64,000 nt of DNA from Microbacterium sp. C7(2022) (GTDB lineage: Bacteria > Actinomycetota > Actinomycetes > Actinomycetales > Microbacteriaceae), in contig NZ_JAPEHV010000002.1 in NCBI RefSeq assembly GCF_028823665.1, forward strand, positions 248,001-312,000. Reading direction: 5' to 3'. A program made the position numbers and the translations under genes. This document shows, in pieces, positions 26,416-34,934 of this stretch. Position 1 is the first letter of the stretch; each line of letters starts with the position of its first letter. A model generated the notes under the pieces. It was not told the origin of the DNA and made no database searches. It saw nothing but the letters and a program-made list of their open reading frames with translations.

Positions 26416-27098
26416 CACGGGTCAGAACGTCGTGGTTCAGACTCGCCGCCCGGTGCGGCCGGGTCGGACCGCTCGGGTTCAGAGACCTGCTCCCCTGTCG
26501 GAGCCGTGATGCGCTCCCCGTAGCGGGGCGGTTCCTCCGGGCGCGAAGTGCGTCTGTTCTCGGGCTCGGAACCCACATCGACGGTGGCCGCGTCTGCCGC
26601 TGACTTTGTGGCTCCGCTCGACGATGGGGCGGGTGACGCCATTGCCTGTCGTGCCTTGTGAAAGCTGGACGCTGCGACGGTTACCTCATAGTGATCAGCG
26701 ATGACCTGCATCACCGATGCGTAGGAGCGCCGCCGACGGACGAACGCGAACGTGATGAGGCTGAGCAGCATCCCGATAGCTACGCCGACAAACAGCACTC
26801 CGACGAAAGCCTGGATCGGCACTGTTGTCGTACCGAGAACCAAGATGGCGGAGAACAGCAGGCCGAGCAGAAGCCCGTTGATCGCTCCCGAGCGTGCGGC
26901 CGTGGCATAGCCTAGGCGACCGGTGATGCGCTCGACAGACCGAAGACCGAGCCCGACGATCGCAATGTCGCGTGCGGGCACCTCCGCAGCGATCAGCGTT
27001 TGCACGAGCTTCTGCGCGCGCTCGTAAGTGGAAAAGCTGGCGAGGGTCTGTCCGACGTCGTCGGAACCTTGGGGAAAGCGTCCGCCGATCATGCTCAT
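26415..27098 (-). CDS. YflT-like general stress membrane protein
   Basis: 227 residues. The N-terminus resembles the general-stress-protein 17M (YflT) domain: SFSTYERAQKLVQTL then a beta-alpha pattern (DIAIVGLGLRSVERITG). Two hydrophobic helices (about 65-85 and 90-112) follow, as in Mycobacterium Rv1233c-like neighbours. The last ~75 residues are Ser/Pro/Glu-rich and probably disordered. The frame is open upstream to 27299, but ATG 27098 is preceded by GGAGGATGGGGAG. It is divergent from the MgtE_N/CBS gene. Molecular function is not known. Confidence 0.8.
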   Translation of the reverse strand: MSMIGGRFPQGSDDVGQTLASFSTYERAQKLVQTLIAAEVPARDIAIVGLGLRSVERITGRLGYATAARSGAINGLLLGLLFSAILVLGTTTVPIQAFVGVLFVGVAIGMLLSLITFAFVRRRRSYASVMQVIADHYEVTVAASSFHKARQAMASPAPSSSGATKSAADAATVDVGSEPENRRTSRPEEPPRYGERITAPTGEQVSEPERSDPAAPGGESEPRRSDP

Positions 27099-27125
27099 CT
27101 CCCCATCCTCCCACGAGGGCACGAC

Positions 27126-27137
27126 TACGCTGGATTC
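27126..27137 (+). promoter_or_regulatory. Leaderless -10 element for the MgtE_N/CBS gene
   Basis: TACGCT, six bases, GTG 27138. Confidence 0.55.
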
Positions 27138-28427
27138 GTGAGCACGCAGAGGGTATTCGTCGCGCGCCTGTCGGGCTGCGCCGTCTTCGACCCCGCCGGC
27201 GACCGACTCGGCAAGGTCCGGGACGTCGTGGTGATCTATCGCAAGGACGACCCGCCTCGCGTTATCGGGCTCGTGATCGAGATCCCCGGGCGACGACACG
27301 TGTTCGTCTCTATCGGCCGTGTGACATCGATCGATACCGGTCAGGTGATCACCACCGGCCTCATCAACGTGCGCCGATTCGAACAGCGCGGCGGCGAAGT
27401 ACGCGTGATGGCTGAATTACTGGGGCGCAAGGTCTACTTCTCCGACGGAAGCGGGCACGCCGTCATCGAGGACGTCGCCATCGAACGCAATCGCCTCGGA
27501 GAGTGGGACGTCGGCCAGCTTTTCCTGCGTCGTCCGAAGACCAGTGCATCGCCCTTCGCGAAAGGCCCCACCACCTTCGCCGGATGGGCGGACGTGCACG
27601 AGCAGAACACGCCGGGCGAAGCACAGTCCGCCGAACAGCTGGTCGCCACCTACTCCGAGCTCAAGCCGGCCGACCTCGCGAACACTCTCCTCGACCTTCC
27701 CGAAGAGCGCCTGATCGAAGTGGCTGAAGAACTCCCGGACGACCGTCTCGCTGACGCTCTTGAAGAGATGCCCGAGGACGACCAGGTGCACATCCTCGAG
27801 GCCCTCGGCGACGAACGAGCCGCCGACATCCTCGATGCCATGGAGCCTGACGATGCAGCCGATGTCCTGGCACAGCTGCCCGAGGAGCGCTTGGAAGAGC
27901 TTCTCGATCTGATGGAGCCCGAAGAGGCTGAAGACGTTCGCGCCCTGCTGAAGTACGGGCCCGACACGGCCGGCGGTCTCATGACGAGCGAACCCATCGT
28001 GCTCTCGGCAGACGCGACCGTCGCCGAAGCACTGGCCCTCATCCGACGGCACGAGTTGCACCCCGCGCTCGCAGCAGCAGTGTACGTAACGCTGCCGCCC
28101 TATGAGACGCCGACGGGCAGGCTCCTCGGCACGGTGCACTTTCAGCGGATGCTGCGCTATCCGCCGCATGAGAGGCTCGGCGCGATCATCGACGACACGG
28201 TCGATCCGGTGTCGGCCCTTGCCTCTGCAGCGGAGGTCGCGCGCCTGCTCGCGAGCTACAACCTGGTTGCGGTGCCCGTCGTCGATGCCGCGCACCGCCT
28301 GGTCGGCGCGGTGAGTATCGATGACGTGCTCGACTACCTTCTGCCCGACGACTGGCGCTCGCATGACGGACCCGACATTCCTGCGCCCGTTCCGACCACG
28401 ACCGCGAGCATCCCGAGGAGGCGCTGA
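27138..28427 (+). CDS. Soluble PRC-barrel / MgtE_N / CBS-pair protein
   Basis: 429 residues (Rv1232c type). Two PRC-barrel-like segments come first (about 1-70, LSGCAVFDPAGDRLGKVRDV; and 85-125, LLGRKVYFSDGSG). An acidic MgtE intracellular N domain follows (about 150-275), with its repeated pattern LPEERL, EEMPEDDQ, EPDDAADVLAQLPEERL. A CBS pair closes the protein (about 275-410), starting at GPDTAGGLMTSEP. No transmembrane channel domain is present, so it is the Mg2+-sensing half of MgtE without the transporter. Its stop overlaps the next ATG (TGATG), placing it in an operon with DUF1003 and mrp. A Mg2+- or nucleotide-dependent regulatory role is inferred. Confidence 0.88.
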   Translation: MSTQRVFVARLSGCAVFDPAGDRLGKVRDVVVIYRKDDPPRVIGLVIEIPGRRHVFVSIGRVTSIDTGQVITTGLINVRRFEQRGGEVRVMAELLGRKVYFSDGSGHAVIEDVAIERNRLGEWDVGQLFLRRPKTSASPFAKGPTTFAGWADVHEQNTPGEAQSAEQLVATYSELKPADLANTLLDLPEERLIEVAEELPDDRLADALEEMPEDDQVHILEALGDERAADILDAMEPDDAADVLAQLPEERLEELLDLMEPEEAEDVRALLKYGPDTAGGLMTSEPIVLSADATVAEALALIRRHELHPALAAAVYVTLPPYETPTGRLLGTVHFQRMLRYPPHERLGAIIDDTVDPVSALASAAEVARLLASYNLVAVPVVDAAHRLVGAVSIDDVLDYLLPDDWRSHDGPDIPAPVPTTTASIPRRR

Positions 28428-28954
28428 TGGCCCGTTCGAACCGCGTGCCTTCACTCGACGCGCCGCGTGGCCGGTCGGGCGTGTTGCAGCGCCCACCGGC
28501 ACAGCCCTCGCGCGACCGATTCGGACGTTTCACCGAGTGGATCGCGCGAGCCATGGGCACGCCGGTGTTCCTTCTGATCCTCAGCCTGTTCTGCGTCGCG
28601 TGGATCGCATGGAACACCCTGATGCCAGCCGATCTCCGGTTCGACTCCGCAGCGAACGGATTCACCGCGCTCACGCTGATGCTGTCGTTGCAAGCCTCCT
28701 ATGCGGCGCCGCTGATCCTGCTCGCGCAGAACCGTCAGGATGACCGGGACCGCGTGCAGATCGAACAGGACCGGCAGCGCGCCGAGCGCAACCTCGCCGA
28801 CACCGAGTACCTCGCCCGCGAGGTTGTTGCTCTCCGCATGACGGTCGCCGATCTGTCATCCGAACTCCTCACCCGCGACGAACTGCGCACCGAACTGGCA
28901 TCCTTCCTCCAGTCGCTCCAGGAGCGCACCGAGAGCGAGGAGGCAGAGCGATGA
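28427..28954 (+). CDS. DUF1003 membrane protein
   Basis: 175 residues with two close transmembrane helices (about 45-65 and 75-100) containing the family pattern TLMLSLQASYAAPLILLAQNRQDDRDR, here spanning two fragments. A long charged C-terminal helix, likely coiled coil (about 100-170), follows. It corresponds to the protein between the CBS gene and mrp in mycobacteria. Function unknown. Start overlaps the upstream stop (TGATG) and stop overlaps the mrp start (ATGA). Confidence 0.88.
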   Translation: MARSNRVPSLDAPRGRSGVLQRPPAQPSRDRFGRFTEWIARAMGTPVFLLILSLFCVAWIAWNTLMPADLRFDSAANGFTALTLMLSLQASYAAPLILLAQNRQDDRDRVQIEQDRQRAERNLADTEYLAREVVALRMTVADLSSELLTRDELRTELASFLQSLQERTESEEAER

Positions 28955-30105
28955 CCGTTGCCACCGCGGACGAGGTCCGCCGCGCAGTCGCAGCGGTGAT
29001 GGACCCCGAGTTGCGTCAGCCCTTGGGTGACCTCGACATGGTGCGAGACGTGCGGGTCGTCGACGATCGAGCCCTCGTGAAGATCGCTTTGACGATCGTG
29101 GGCTGCCCGGCCGCTGAGCGAATCAGTGCCGACGTACGCAGCGCTGCGGTCTCTGTCACCGGGATCGAAAGTGTCGAACTCGACGTCGGTGTCATGACAC
29201 CCGCAGAACGCAACGCGCTCACCGAAAAGCTTCGCGGCGGGCGTGCAGCACGCGAGATGCCTTTCACGCCCGATTCACTCACTCGAGTCATCGCCGTCAC
29301 GAGCGGCAAGGGCGGAGTCGGTAAGTCGACGATGACCGCGAACCTCGCCGTCTCTCTCGCGGCACGTGGACTGGCCGTGGGCCTCATCGACGCGGACGTG
29401 CACGGCTTTTCGATCCCCGCGCTCCTCGGCCTCACCGACGACACAGGTGCTGCACCCGTGCCCACGCGCATCGATGAGCTCATGTTGCCCCCGGTCGCGC
29501 ACGGTGTGAAAGTGATTTCGATCGGGATGTTCCTGCGACGGGGAGAAGACACGAACCCCCTCGGCGCCGTCGCGTGGCGCGGGCCGATGTTGCACCGCAC
29601 CGTGCAGCAGTTCCTCACTGATGTGTTCTTCGGTGATCTCGACATCCTGCTGATCGACATGCCGCCCGGGACCGGCGACATTGCGATTTCGGTCGGCCAG
29701 ATCCTCCCTCACGCAGAGGTGCTTGTCGTGACCACCCCGCAGTCCGCTGCCGCGGACGTCGCCGTGCGCAGTGGTCTATTGGCTCGTCAAACCGGGCAGC
29801 GCATTGCGGGTGTCGTCGAGAACATGGCCGCCATGACGTTGCCCGACGGCACGACGCTCGAGATATTCGGCACTGGCGGCGGAACGAAGGTCGCGGATGC
29901 GTTGTCCGCAGAGGACCACTCGGTCCCCGTGCTGGCGAGCGTTCCGCTCAGCCCGCTGCTGCGGCAGGATGCCGACGCAGGCGTGCCCACCGTAGTGGCG
30001 CATCCGGAGGACCCCGCCGCTCAGGCGATCGATGCGATCGCGGAACGCCTCTCCCGCGCACCACGCGGACTTGCCGGACGCCCCCTTTCGGTGAACGTGC
30101 GCTGA
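28951..30105 (+). CDS. mrp: Mrp/ApbC-type P-loop ATPase with MIP18 domain
   Basis: 384-residue Mrp/NBP35 family ATPase, generally an iron-sulfur cluster carrier. An N-terminal MIP18/DUF59 domain (about 1-85; GCPAAERI) precedes the deviant Walker A SGKGGVGKSTM (about 118-128), Walker B LLIDMPPGTGD and the C-terminal FGTGGG. At about residues 290-300, where ApbC/NBP35 carry a Cys-x-x-Cys for the bridging cluster, this protein has ENMAAMTLPDG, with no Cys. It is translationally coupled to the DUF1003 gene (ATGA) and ends one base before the convergent tatB. Confidence 0.92.
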   Translation: MTVATADEVRRAVAAVMDPELRQPLGDLDMVRDVRVVDDRALVKIALTIVGCPAAERISADVRSAAVSVTGIESVELDVGVMTPAERNALTEKLRGGRAAREMPFTPDSLTRVIAVTSGKGGVGKSTMTANLAVSLAARGLAVGLIDADVHGFSIPALLGLTDDTGAAPVPTRIDELMLPPVAHGVKVISIGMFLRRGEDTNPLGAVAWRGPMLHRTVQQFLTDVFFGDLDILLIDMPPGTGDIAISVGQILPHAEVLVVTTPQSAAADVAVRSGLLARQTGQRIAGVVENMAAMTLPDGTTLEIFGTGGGTKVADALSAEDHSVPVLASVPLSPLLRQDADAGVPTVVAHPEDPAAQAIDAIAERLSRAPRGLAGRPLSVNVR

Positions 30106-30106
30106 C

Positions 30107-30508
30107 TCAGGTTGCCTCGGCGTCATACGGCGGCGGAGCATCGTCGCCTGCTTTGAACGGGGATTTTGTCGGCGGCTTAGGCGCATGTGCCGCACCCTGA
30201 GCCGCCATCGTCGCCGCGGGGACGCGCACGGGTTTCGTGGGGTTCACCGGAGCGTCGTCGAGGAGCGCCTCTCGGATGATCCGACGCGGGTCGTATTGGC
30301 GGGGATCCAGCGTCCGCCAATCGACATCGTCGAAGTCGTCGCCCATCTCCTCTTTCACGCGGGTTCGAGCGGTCGTCATCCATTCTCGAGCCCGACGCGC
30401 GAAGCGTGCGAGAGCCTCGGCATAGCCGGGCAGCCGCTCCGGACCTACAAGGAGCGCTGCGATGACGCCGATGAGCAGCAGCTTCTCGATCGTGATGCCG
30501 GAGAACAT
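30107..30508 (-). CDS. tatB: Twin-arginine translocase subunit TatB
   Basis: 133-residue TatB. An N-terminal membrane helix (about 5-22) runs into the conserved Gly-Pro hinge GPERLPGYA, then an amphipathic helix (about 28-55, EALARFARRAREWM) and a polar tail. It recruits Tat substrates with TatC. Phe3 (MFSGITIEKLL) and the length match actinobacterial TatB rather than TatA. It stands alone here, as in mycobacteria. The ATG lies exactly six bases after TAACCT, a leaderless start. Confidence 0.9.
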   Translation of the reverse strand: MFSGITIEKLLLIGVIAALLVGPERLPGYAEALARFARRAREWMTTARTRVKEEMGDDFDDVDWRTLDPRQYDPRRIIREALLDDAPVNPTKPVRVPAATMAAQGAAHAPKPPTKSPFKAGDDAPPPYDAEAT

Positions 30509-30520
30509 ACGAATAGGTTA
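30509..30520 (-). promoter_or_regulatory. Leaderless -10 element for tatB
   Basis: On the minus strand TAACCT, six bases, ATG 30508. Confidence 0.55.
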
Positions 30521-30555
30521 CGCCGTGGCGGACGGCTGAGCCGACCACGGGCGCG

Positions 30556-30561
30556 TAGGCT
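30556..30561 (+). promoter_or_regulatory. Probable -10 for the O-methyltransferase gene
   Basis: TAGGCT ends 16 bases before ATG 30578, with GGAGG between. This gives a short leader carrying a ribosome binding site, unlike the leaderless tatB promoter facing it. Confidence 0.45.
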
Positions 30562-30577
30562 AACGGCGGAGGAACCC

Positions 30578-31213
30578 ATGGGCGAGCAAAGCGCCAACCA
30601 CAGATTTGCAAACGAAGTCACGATCGAACCCGATCACATCGGGCGTGCACGCGCGCACGCCCTCGAGATCGGCGCCGCGCCGATCAGCGCGGCGGTCGGT
30701 GCACAGTGCGCGGTCATCGCAGCGGCGTCGCGTGCGCTTCACATCGTCGAGATCGGCACGGGGGCGGGCGTGTCCGGTCTGTGGCTGATGCGTGGTGCAC
30801 CCAAGGCCACGCTCACGACCATCGATAAAGAGCCTGAGCATCTCGGAGTGGCGCGACAGTCTTTCTCAGAAGCCAAGATCGCACCCGCTCGGGCCCGATT
30901 CATCACCGGTCGTGCATCTGAGGTTCTCCCCCGCATGAACGAAGCGTCATACGACATCGTGTTGGTCGACGCCGACCCCGAGGGAGTCATCGAGTACGTC
31001 GAACACGGGTTGCGTCTCGTTCGCGCTGGCGGCACCGTGCTCATTCCACGGGTACTGGCCGGGGGTAACGTCGCGGATCCGGTGAAGCGCGACGACATCA
31101 CCACGGCGTATCGGTCTCTCATCCACGAGACGCAATCGTCGCCCGCCGTGATCGGTTCGCTCTCGATCGTGGGCGAAGGGCTTCTGCAGTTGACGACGGT
31201 CGCCTCCGACTGA
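30578..31213 (+). CDS. SAM-dependent O-methyltransferase (Rv1220c type)
   Basis: 211-residue class I methyltransferase of the catechol/caffeoyl-CoA O-methyltransferase family. The SAM-binding motif is VEIGTGAGVSGLWL, followed by the acidic TIDKEP and the metal/substrate loop LVDADPEGVIEY. Natural substrate unknown. The open frame reaches back to 30185 but would overlap tatB; ATG 30578 has GGAGG at 5 bases. It ends at a strong bidirectional terminator. Confidence 0.88.
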   Translation: MGEQSANHRFANEVTIEPDHIGRARAHALEIGAAPISAAVGAQCAVIAAASRALHIVEIGTGAGVSGLWLMRGAPKATLTTIDKEPEHLGVARQSFSEAKIAPARARFITGRASEVLPRMNEASYDIVLVDADPEGVIEYVEHGLRLVRAGGTVLIPRVLAGGNVADPVKRDDITTAYRSLIHETQSSPAVIGSLSIVGEGLLQLTTVASD

Positions 31214-31233
31214 ATGCGACCAGCGGGGCCAAG

Positions 31234-31277
31234 ACGAAGAAGAACGGCCGGTCTGATGACCGGCCGTTCTTCTTCGT
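31234..31277. terminator. Bidirectional terminator, 19-bp perfect stem
   Basis: Arms 31234-31252 and 31259-31277 are perfectly complementary around a 6-base loop. The A/T-rich lower stem (gaagaagaa/ttcttcttc) gives a U-rich 3' side in both directions. It lies between the converging O-methyltransferase and DUF3117 genes. Confidence 0.85.
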
Positions 31278-31287
31278 TTCAGGTGCG

Positions 31288-31461
31288 TCAGGCGGGGGCG
31301 ACGACGCCACCCAACACGTCGTAGAGCTCTTTGGCTTCGGCGTCGTTAACCGAGACGACCAGGCGTCCGCCGCCCTCGAGCGGTACACGCACGATGATGA
31401 GGCGCCCTTCCTTCACGGCCTCCATTGGCCCGTCTCCGGTTCTCGGCTTCATGGCTGCCAT
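31288..31461 (-). CDS. DUF3117 small conserved protein
   Basis: 57-residue protein, MAAMKPRTGDGPMEAVKEGR at the start and a beta-rich remainder (RLIIVRVPLEGGGRLVVS). It is the DUF3117 family restricted to actinobacteria (Rv1211 counterpart). Function unknown. It is hidden in a much longer reading frame; ATG 31461 with GGGAG upstream marks the real start. Transcription ends at the adjacent 19-bp hairpin. Confidence 0.9.
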   Translation of the reverse strand: MAAMKPRTGDGPMEAVKEGRLIIVRVPLEGGGRLVVSVNDAEAKELYDVLGGVVAPA

Positions 31462-31550
31462 GCTGGCTCCCTTTCGTCGGTGATCTATGTGGTAGTTTAC
31501 CGTGCCTGTGAACTCCCCCAGACCGTCCTGAGAGACAGGTGGGATCGGTT

Positions 31551-32777
31551 TCAGGGAATCTGCCACACGGTATTGCCGAGGGCGTACATGTTGTATATCC
31601 ACCACCACTGCCCTACGAGGCATGCGATCAGAACACTGATCCGCCAGAGGCGTGAGCGCGGTACCGCGACCGCCCCCCACAACGGTGACAGCGGGATCAG
31701 GAGTCGGAAGATGCTCGACTGCGGGAAGAAGACCAGGAGCAGGTACACGACGTAGCTCGCGCTCCACAGTCGCATCTCCACCCCGAGTCGACGCACCGGC
31801 GGCGCCCAGAGCAACGCCGCCGCGATAACGGCCACGCCCGCGCCCAGGAGTACGTAGCCGACTTCGACGGGAAGGCCCCACATCGTCGCAAACCAGAACT
31901 GGGTTGCCGCGAGAAACCCGTCGAAGGGAGCAAACACCGCATCGCCCGGGATCCAGTTGCGACGCCACGCGAGTTCCGTCGCCAGATACGCACCTCCGTC
32001 CCCCGTGCCCCAGGCCGCGATGACCTGCCACGAGAAGCCCACCACCACCGCCAGTAGCCCGAGCGCAACGATGTGCACCACTTCTGAAGCCGCCAGAGCC
32101 TCCCGCCGACGCTGAAACCACCGCCAGATTCCGTAGAGACCAAGAAAAAGCGCGAACGCCAACACTCCTGGTCGCGTGTATCCCATCAGCGGAATGAGAA
32201 GGTACAGCCAGCCGTAGCGACGGCCAAGAACACACCACAGCGCGAGAAACAGCCACAGCAGGAACAACGACTCTGCGTAGCCGACCTGGAACAGAGCCGC
32301 GAGTGGACCGCACGCGAAGAAGGTCACCGCCCACATCGACGTACTCTCGTCGAGCTTCTCCCTCAAGAGCCGATACAGCACCACCGAAGCTGCGAAGCCG
32401 GCGACGATCGACACCAGAAACGCCCCGATGGACCATTGGCCGAACGGAAGCGCAACGATCCGCGCGAGCCACGGATACAGAGGCATGAACGCCCACTGGT
32501 TCTCCCCTACCGCACCCGAATCGGTCGTCGGTAGGTCTGACGGGTAGCCGACCTCGGCAACGATCCAGTACCAACGGGAATCCCACCCAAGGATCAGGTC
32601 TCCGAGGGACGGCGACACGCCGAAACGCGAGCCCGGTCCAGACAGTGCGGATGCTCCGAGCAGGAAGGCCGTCGTCACAACACGCGCACTGAAGTAGATG
32701 ACGGCGATGCGCGCCACGATGGGCATCGCGTGCCACCAGTGCAGGCGGCTGTCGGGCCTCAGCGCCCCGTCAGCCAT
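31551..32777 (-). CDS. PIG-V-like polytopic mannosyltransferase
   Basis: 408-residue membrane protein with about nine or ten transmembrane helices. It resembles the GPI mannosyltransferase PIG-V group (GT-C fold): the first extracytoplasmic loop has the acidic GWDSRWYWIVAE, followed by NQWAFMPLYPWLAR, both typical. It probably transfers mannose from a polyprenyl carrier to a surface glycan or protein; acceptor unknown. ATG 32777 overlaps the dapE 3' end by 19 bases, so it is co-transcribed with dapE, although a metabolic link is not obvious. ATG 32726 is a shorter alternative. Confidence 0.8.
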   Translation of the reverse strand: MADGALRPDSRLHWWHAMPIVARIAVIYFSARVVTTAFLLGASALSGPGSRFGVSPSLGDLILGWDSRWYWIVAEVGYPSDLPTTDSGAVGENQWAFMPLYPWLARIVALPFGQWSIGAFLVSIVAGFAASVVLYRLLREKLDESTSMWAVTFFACGPLAALFQVGYAESLFLLWLFLALWCVLGRRYGWLYLLIPLMGYTRPGVLAFALFLGLYGIWRWFQRRREALAASEVVHIVALGLLAVVVGFSWQVIAAWGTGDGGAYLATELAWRRNWIPGDAVFAPFDGFLAATQFWFATMWGLPVEVGYVLLGAGVAVIAAALLWAPPVRRLGVEMRLWSASYVVYLLLVFFPQSSIFRLLIPLSPLWGAVAVPRSRLWRISVLIACLVGQWWWIYNMYALGNTVWQIP

Positions 32778-33835
32778 GCGCGTAACCCGCGCTCCACCGC
32801 GTCGATCTGCGCGACCGGAACGCGCTCTTCGTCGTGATGCGCGAGATGGGGGTCGCCCGGACCGTAGTTCACCGCAGGCACGCCGAGCGCGCTGAATCGC
32901 GCGACATCCGTCCAGCCATACTTCGGCCGAGGCTCAGCGCCGACTGCGGCGACGAAGTCTTGCGCAAGCGGTGCGTCCAACCCTGGCCGTGCGCCCTCCG
33001 CCAGATCGGTCACCTCGACGTCGAATCCTTCGAACACGGTGCGCACGTGTGCTTCCGCTTCGGCGCCGGAACGGCTCGGCGCGAACCGATAGTTCACCTC
33101 GACTTCGCAGAGGTCCGGAATCACGTTGCCGGCGATGCCGCCGGTGATGCGCACCGCGTTGAGCCCCTCTCGGTAATCCAGCCCGTCAACGGTGACCTCG
33201 GCCGCGCGGTACTCCGCCAGCCTCGCCAAGATGGCCGACGCGCCGTGAATTGCGTTCTCCCCGATCCACGAACGTGCACTGTGCGCGCGGACCCCCGTGC
33301 TCCGTACGACCGCGCGCAGATTTCCGTTGCAGCCACCTTCTACACCGGCAAGGGACGGCTCGCCGAGGATTGCGAAATCTGCAGCGAAGAGGTCCGGCCG
33401 CGTGCGAGCCAGACGAGTGAGGCCGTTGAGGTCGGCATCCACTTCCTCGTGGTCGTACCACATCCATGTGATGTCGACCCTCGGGTCAGTGAGCTCGACG
33501 GCCAACTTCAGTTGCACGGCGAGCCCGGACTTCATGTCGACGGTTCCTCGTCCCCAGATGTGCGGTTCGCCGTCGATGTCGATGTCGCGCGTGGGGAGGT
33601 TGGCATTGATCGGGACCGTGTCGATGTGGCCGGCGATTGCGACGCGCTGAGCGCGCCCGAGGTTCGTCCGCGCAACGATGGTGTCACCATCGCGGTACAC
33701 ATCGAGGTGCTCTTGCGTGCAGACGACATCGTAGATCGCGTCAGCGAGAGCCTTCTCATCGTCGGAGACGCTAGGAATGTCGCAGATCGCGCGCGTGATG
33801 TCGGGGCTGGAAGCAGTCAGGTCGAGCGTCGGCAC
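32759..33835 (-). CDS. dapE: Succinyl-diaminopimelate desuccinylase
   Basis: 358-residue M20 metallohydrolase of the succinylase branch of lysine/meso-diaminopimelate synthesis. Zinc ligands and catalytic residues: His in AGHIDTVP, Asp in GRGTVDMKSG, the Glu pair in YDHEEVDAD, ILGEPS, and the C-terminal His in LAHHDEE. The dimerisation domain lies at about 175-285. The GTG start follows TAGACT at exactly six bases. It is divergent from dapD, whose product makes the succinylated intermediate two steps earlier. Confidence 0.95.
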   Translation of the reverse strand: MPTLDLTASSPDITRAICDIPSVSDDEKALADAIYDVVCTQEHLDVYRDGDTIVARTNLGRAQRVAIAGHIDTVPINANLPTRDIDIDGEPHIWGRGTVDMKSGLAVQLKLAVELTDPRVDITWMWYDHEEVDADLNGLTRLARTRPDLFAADFAILGEPSLAGVEGGCNGNLRAVVRSTGVRAHSARSWIGENAIHGASAILARLAEYRAAEVTVDGLDYREGLNAVRITGGIAGNVIPDLCEVEVNYRFAPSRSGAEAEAHVRTVFEGFDVEVTDLAEGARPGLDAPLAQDFVAAVGAEPRPKYGWTDVARFSALGVPAVNYGPGDPHLAHHDEERVPVAQIDAVERGLRAWLTGR

Positions 33836-33847
33836 CCGTCGAGTCTA
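33836..33847 (-). promoter_or_regulatory. Leaderless -10 element for dapE
   Basis: On the minus strand TAGACT, six bases, GTG 33835. Confidence 0.55.
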
Positions 33848-33910
33848 TCCAGCCCTGTCTTTGTCCGCCCCGCCCCACCGACCGGTGACAGGCACCTTCG
33901 TCGTGCGCGC

Positions 33911-33922
33911 TACCGTTGAGTT
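33911..33922 (+). promoter_or_regulatory. Leaderless -10 element for dapD
   Basis: TACCGT, six bases, ATG 33923. It is back-to-back with the dapE promoter, 63 bases apart. Confidence 0.55.
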
Positions 33923-34870
33923 ATGACTGAACGATGGGTGTGGGGCACGGGCCTCGCGACAACGGCTGACGACGGCACAGTACTGGACACGTGGTACCCG
34001 ACCCCCGCGCTCGGGCGGATCCCGGATGCCGCGCCCGCGGCATCCGACGAACTCACGACCCTCGAAGGACGCGACGAACGCCGTGCTGTCACCGTGCAGG
34101 TCGTGACCGTCGAGGTCGACCTGGATGCCGCACCCGCCTCGACGCCCGATGCCTACCTCCGGCTACATGCGCTCTCGCACCGTATCGTTCGACCGAATGA
34201 GCTGAATCTCGAGGGCATCTTCGGCCACCTGCCGAATGTGGCGTGGACCAATGCGGGCCCCGTGCATCCTGACACCGCGACATCCCAGCGTGCGCATCTT
34301 CTGCGCGCGGGAATTCAGGTACAAGGACTCGATAAGTTTCCCCGACTGCTCGACTACGTCACTCCGGCCGGCGTGCGCATCGCCGACGCGTCTCGCGTGC
34401 GGCTAGGCGCGTACCTGTCGCCGGGCACCACCGTCATGCACGAAGGCTTCGTCAACTTCAACGCCGGAACGCTCGGCCAGAGCATGGTGGAGGGGCGGAT
34501 CTCGCAGGGTGTGGTCGTCGGTGACGGCAGCGACATCGGCGGGGGCGCGTCCATCATGGGCACCCTCTCGGGCGGCGGTAGCCACAAGGTGGCGATCGGC
34601 GCCCGCACCCTTCTCGGCGCCAACGCTGGCGTCGGCATCTCGCTGGGTGATGACTGCGTAGTCGAAGCCGGGCTCTACGTCACCGCAGGCTCAAAGATCG
34701 TGCTGGCCGACCAGGCACCGGGAGCCGACGGCACGAAGCCGACGGCGAAGGGAGCCGAACTGTCGGGGCGCAACGGCATCCTGTTCCGCCGCAACTCGAT
34801 CACCGGCGCGGTCGAAGCCGTTGCCCGAGCCGGTGTCGGCGTGACCCTCAACGCGGCGCTGCACGCATAG
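33923..34870 (+). CDS. dapD: Tetrahydrodipicolinate N-succinyltransferase, actinobacterial type
   Basis: 315-residue trimeric acyltransferase that succinylates tetrahydrodipicolinate. An N-terminal alpha/beta region (about 1-140) is followed by left-handed beta-helix repeats: RLGAYLSPGTTVMHEGF, VVVGDGSDIGGGASIMG and DDCVVEAGLYVTAGS. The region VNFNAGTLGQSMVEGRIS holds the active-site loop. Length matches mycobacterial DapD (about 317). It is followed by a strong hairpin terminator shared with gltA. Confidence 0.94.
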   Translation: MTERWVWGTGLATTADDGTVLDTWYPTPALGRIPDAAPAASDELTTLEGRDERRAVTVQVVTVEVDLDAAPASTPDAYLRLHALSHRIVRPNELNLEGIFGHLPNVAWTNAGPVHPDTATSQRAHLLRAGIQVQGLDKFPRLLDYVTPAGVRIADASRVRLGAYLSPGTTVMHEGFVNFNAGTLGQSMVEGRISQGVVVGDGSDIGGGASIMGTLSGGGSHKVAIGARTLLGANAGVGISLGDDCVVEAGLYVTAGSKIVLADQAPGADGTKPTAKGAELSGRNGILFRRNSITGAVEAVARAGVGVTLNAALHA

Positions 34871-34884
34871 ATTGACCACTGACA

Positions 34885-34924
34885 ACGAAGAAGCCCGAGC
34901 GAAACATCGCTCGGGCTTCTTCGT
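34885..34924. terminator. Bidirectional terminator between dapD and gltA
   Basis: Arms 34885-34901 and 34908-34924 form a perfect 17-bp stem with a 6-base loop. The lower stem is acgaagaag/cttcttcgt, giving U-rich ends on both strands. Confidence 0.85.
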
Positions 34925-34934
34925 GAAGGCAGGT

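Noticed and set aside
31288..32736. 482-codon frame containing DUF3117 at its end
   Set aside because: Only the last 57 codons are real. The upstream part is a shadow of the mannosyltransferase with Arg/Gly-rich sequence.
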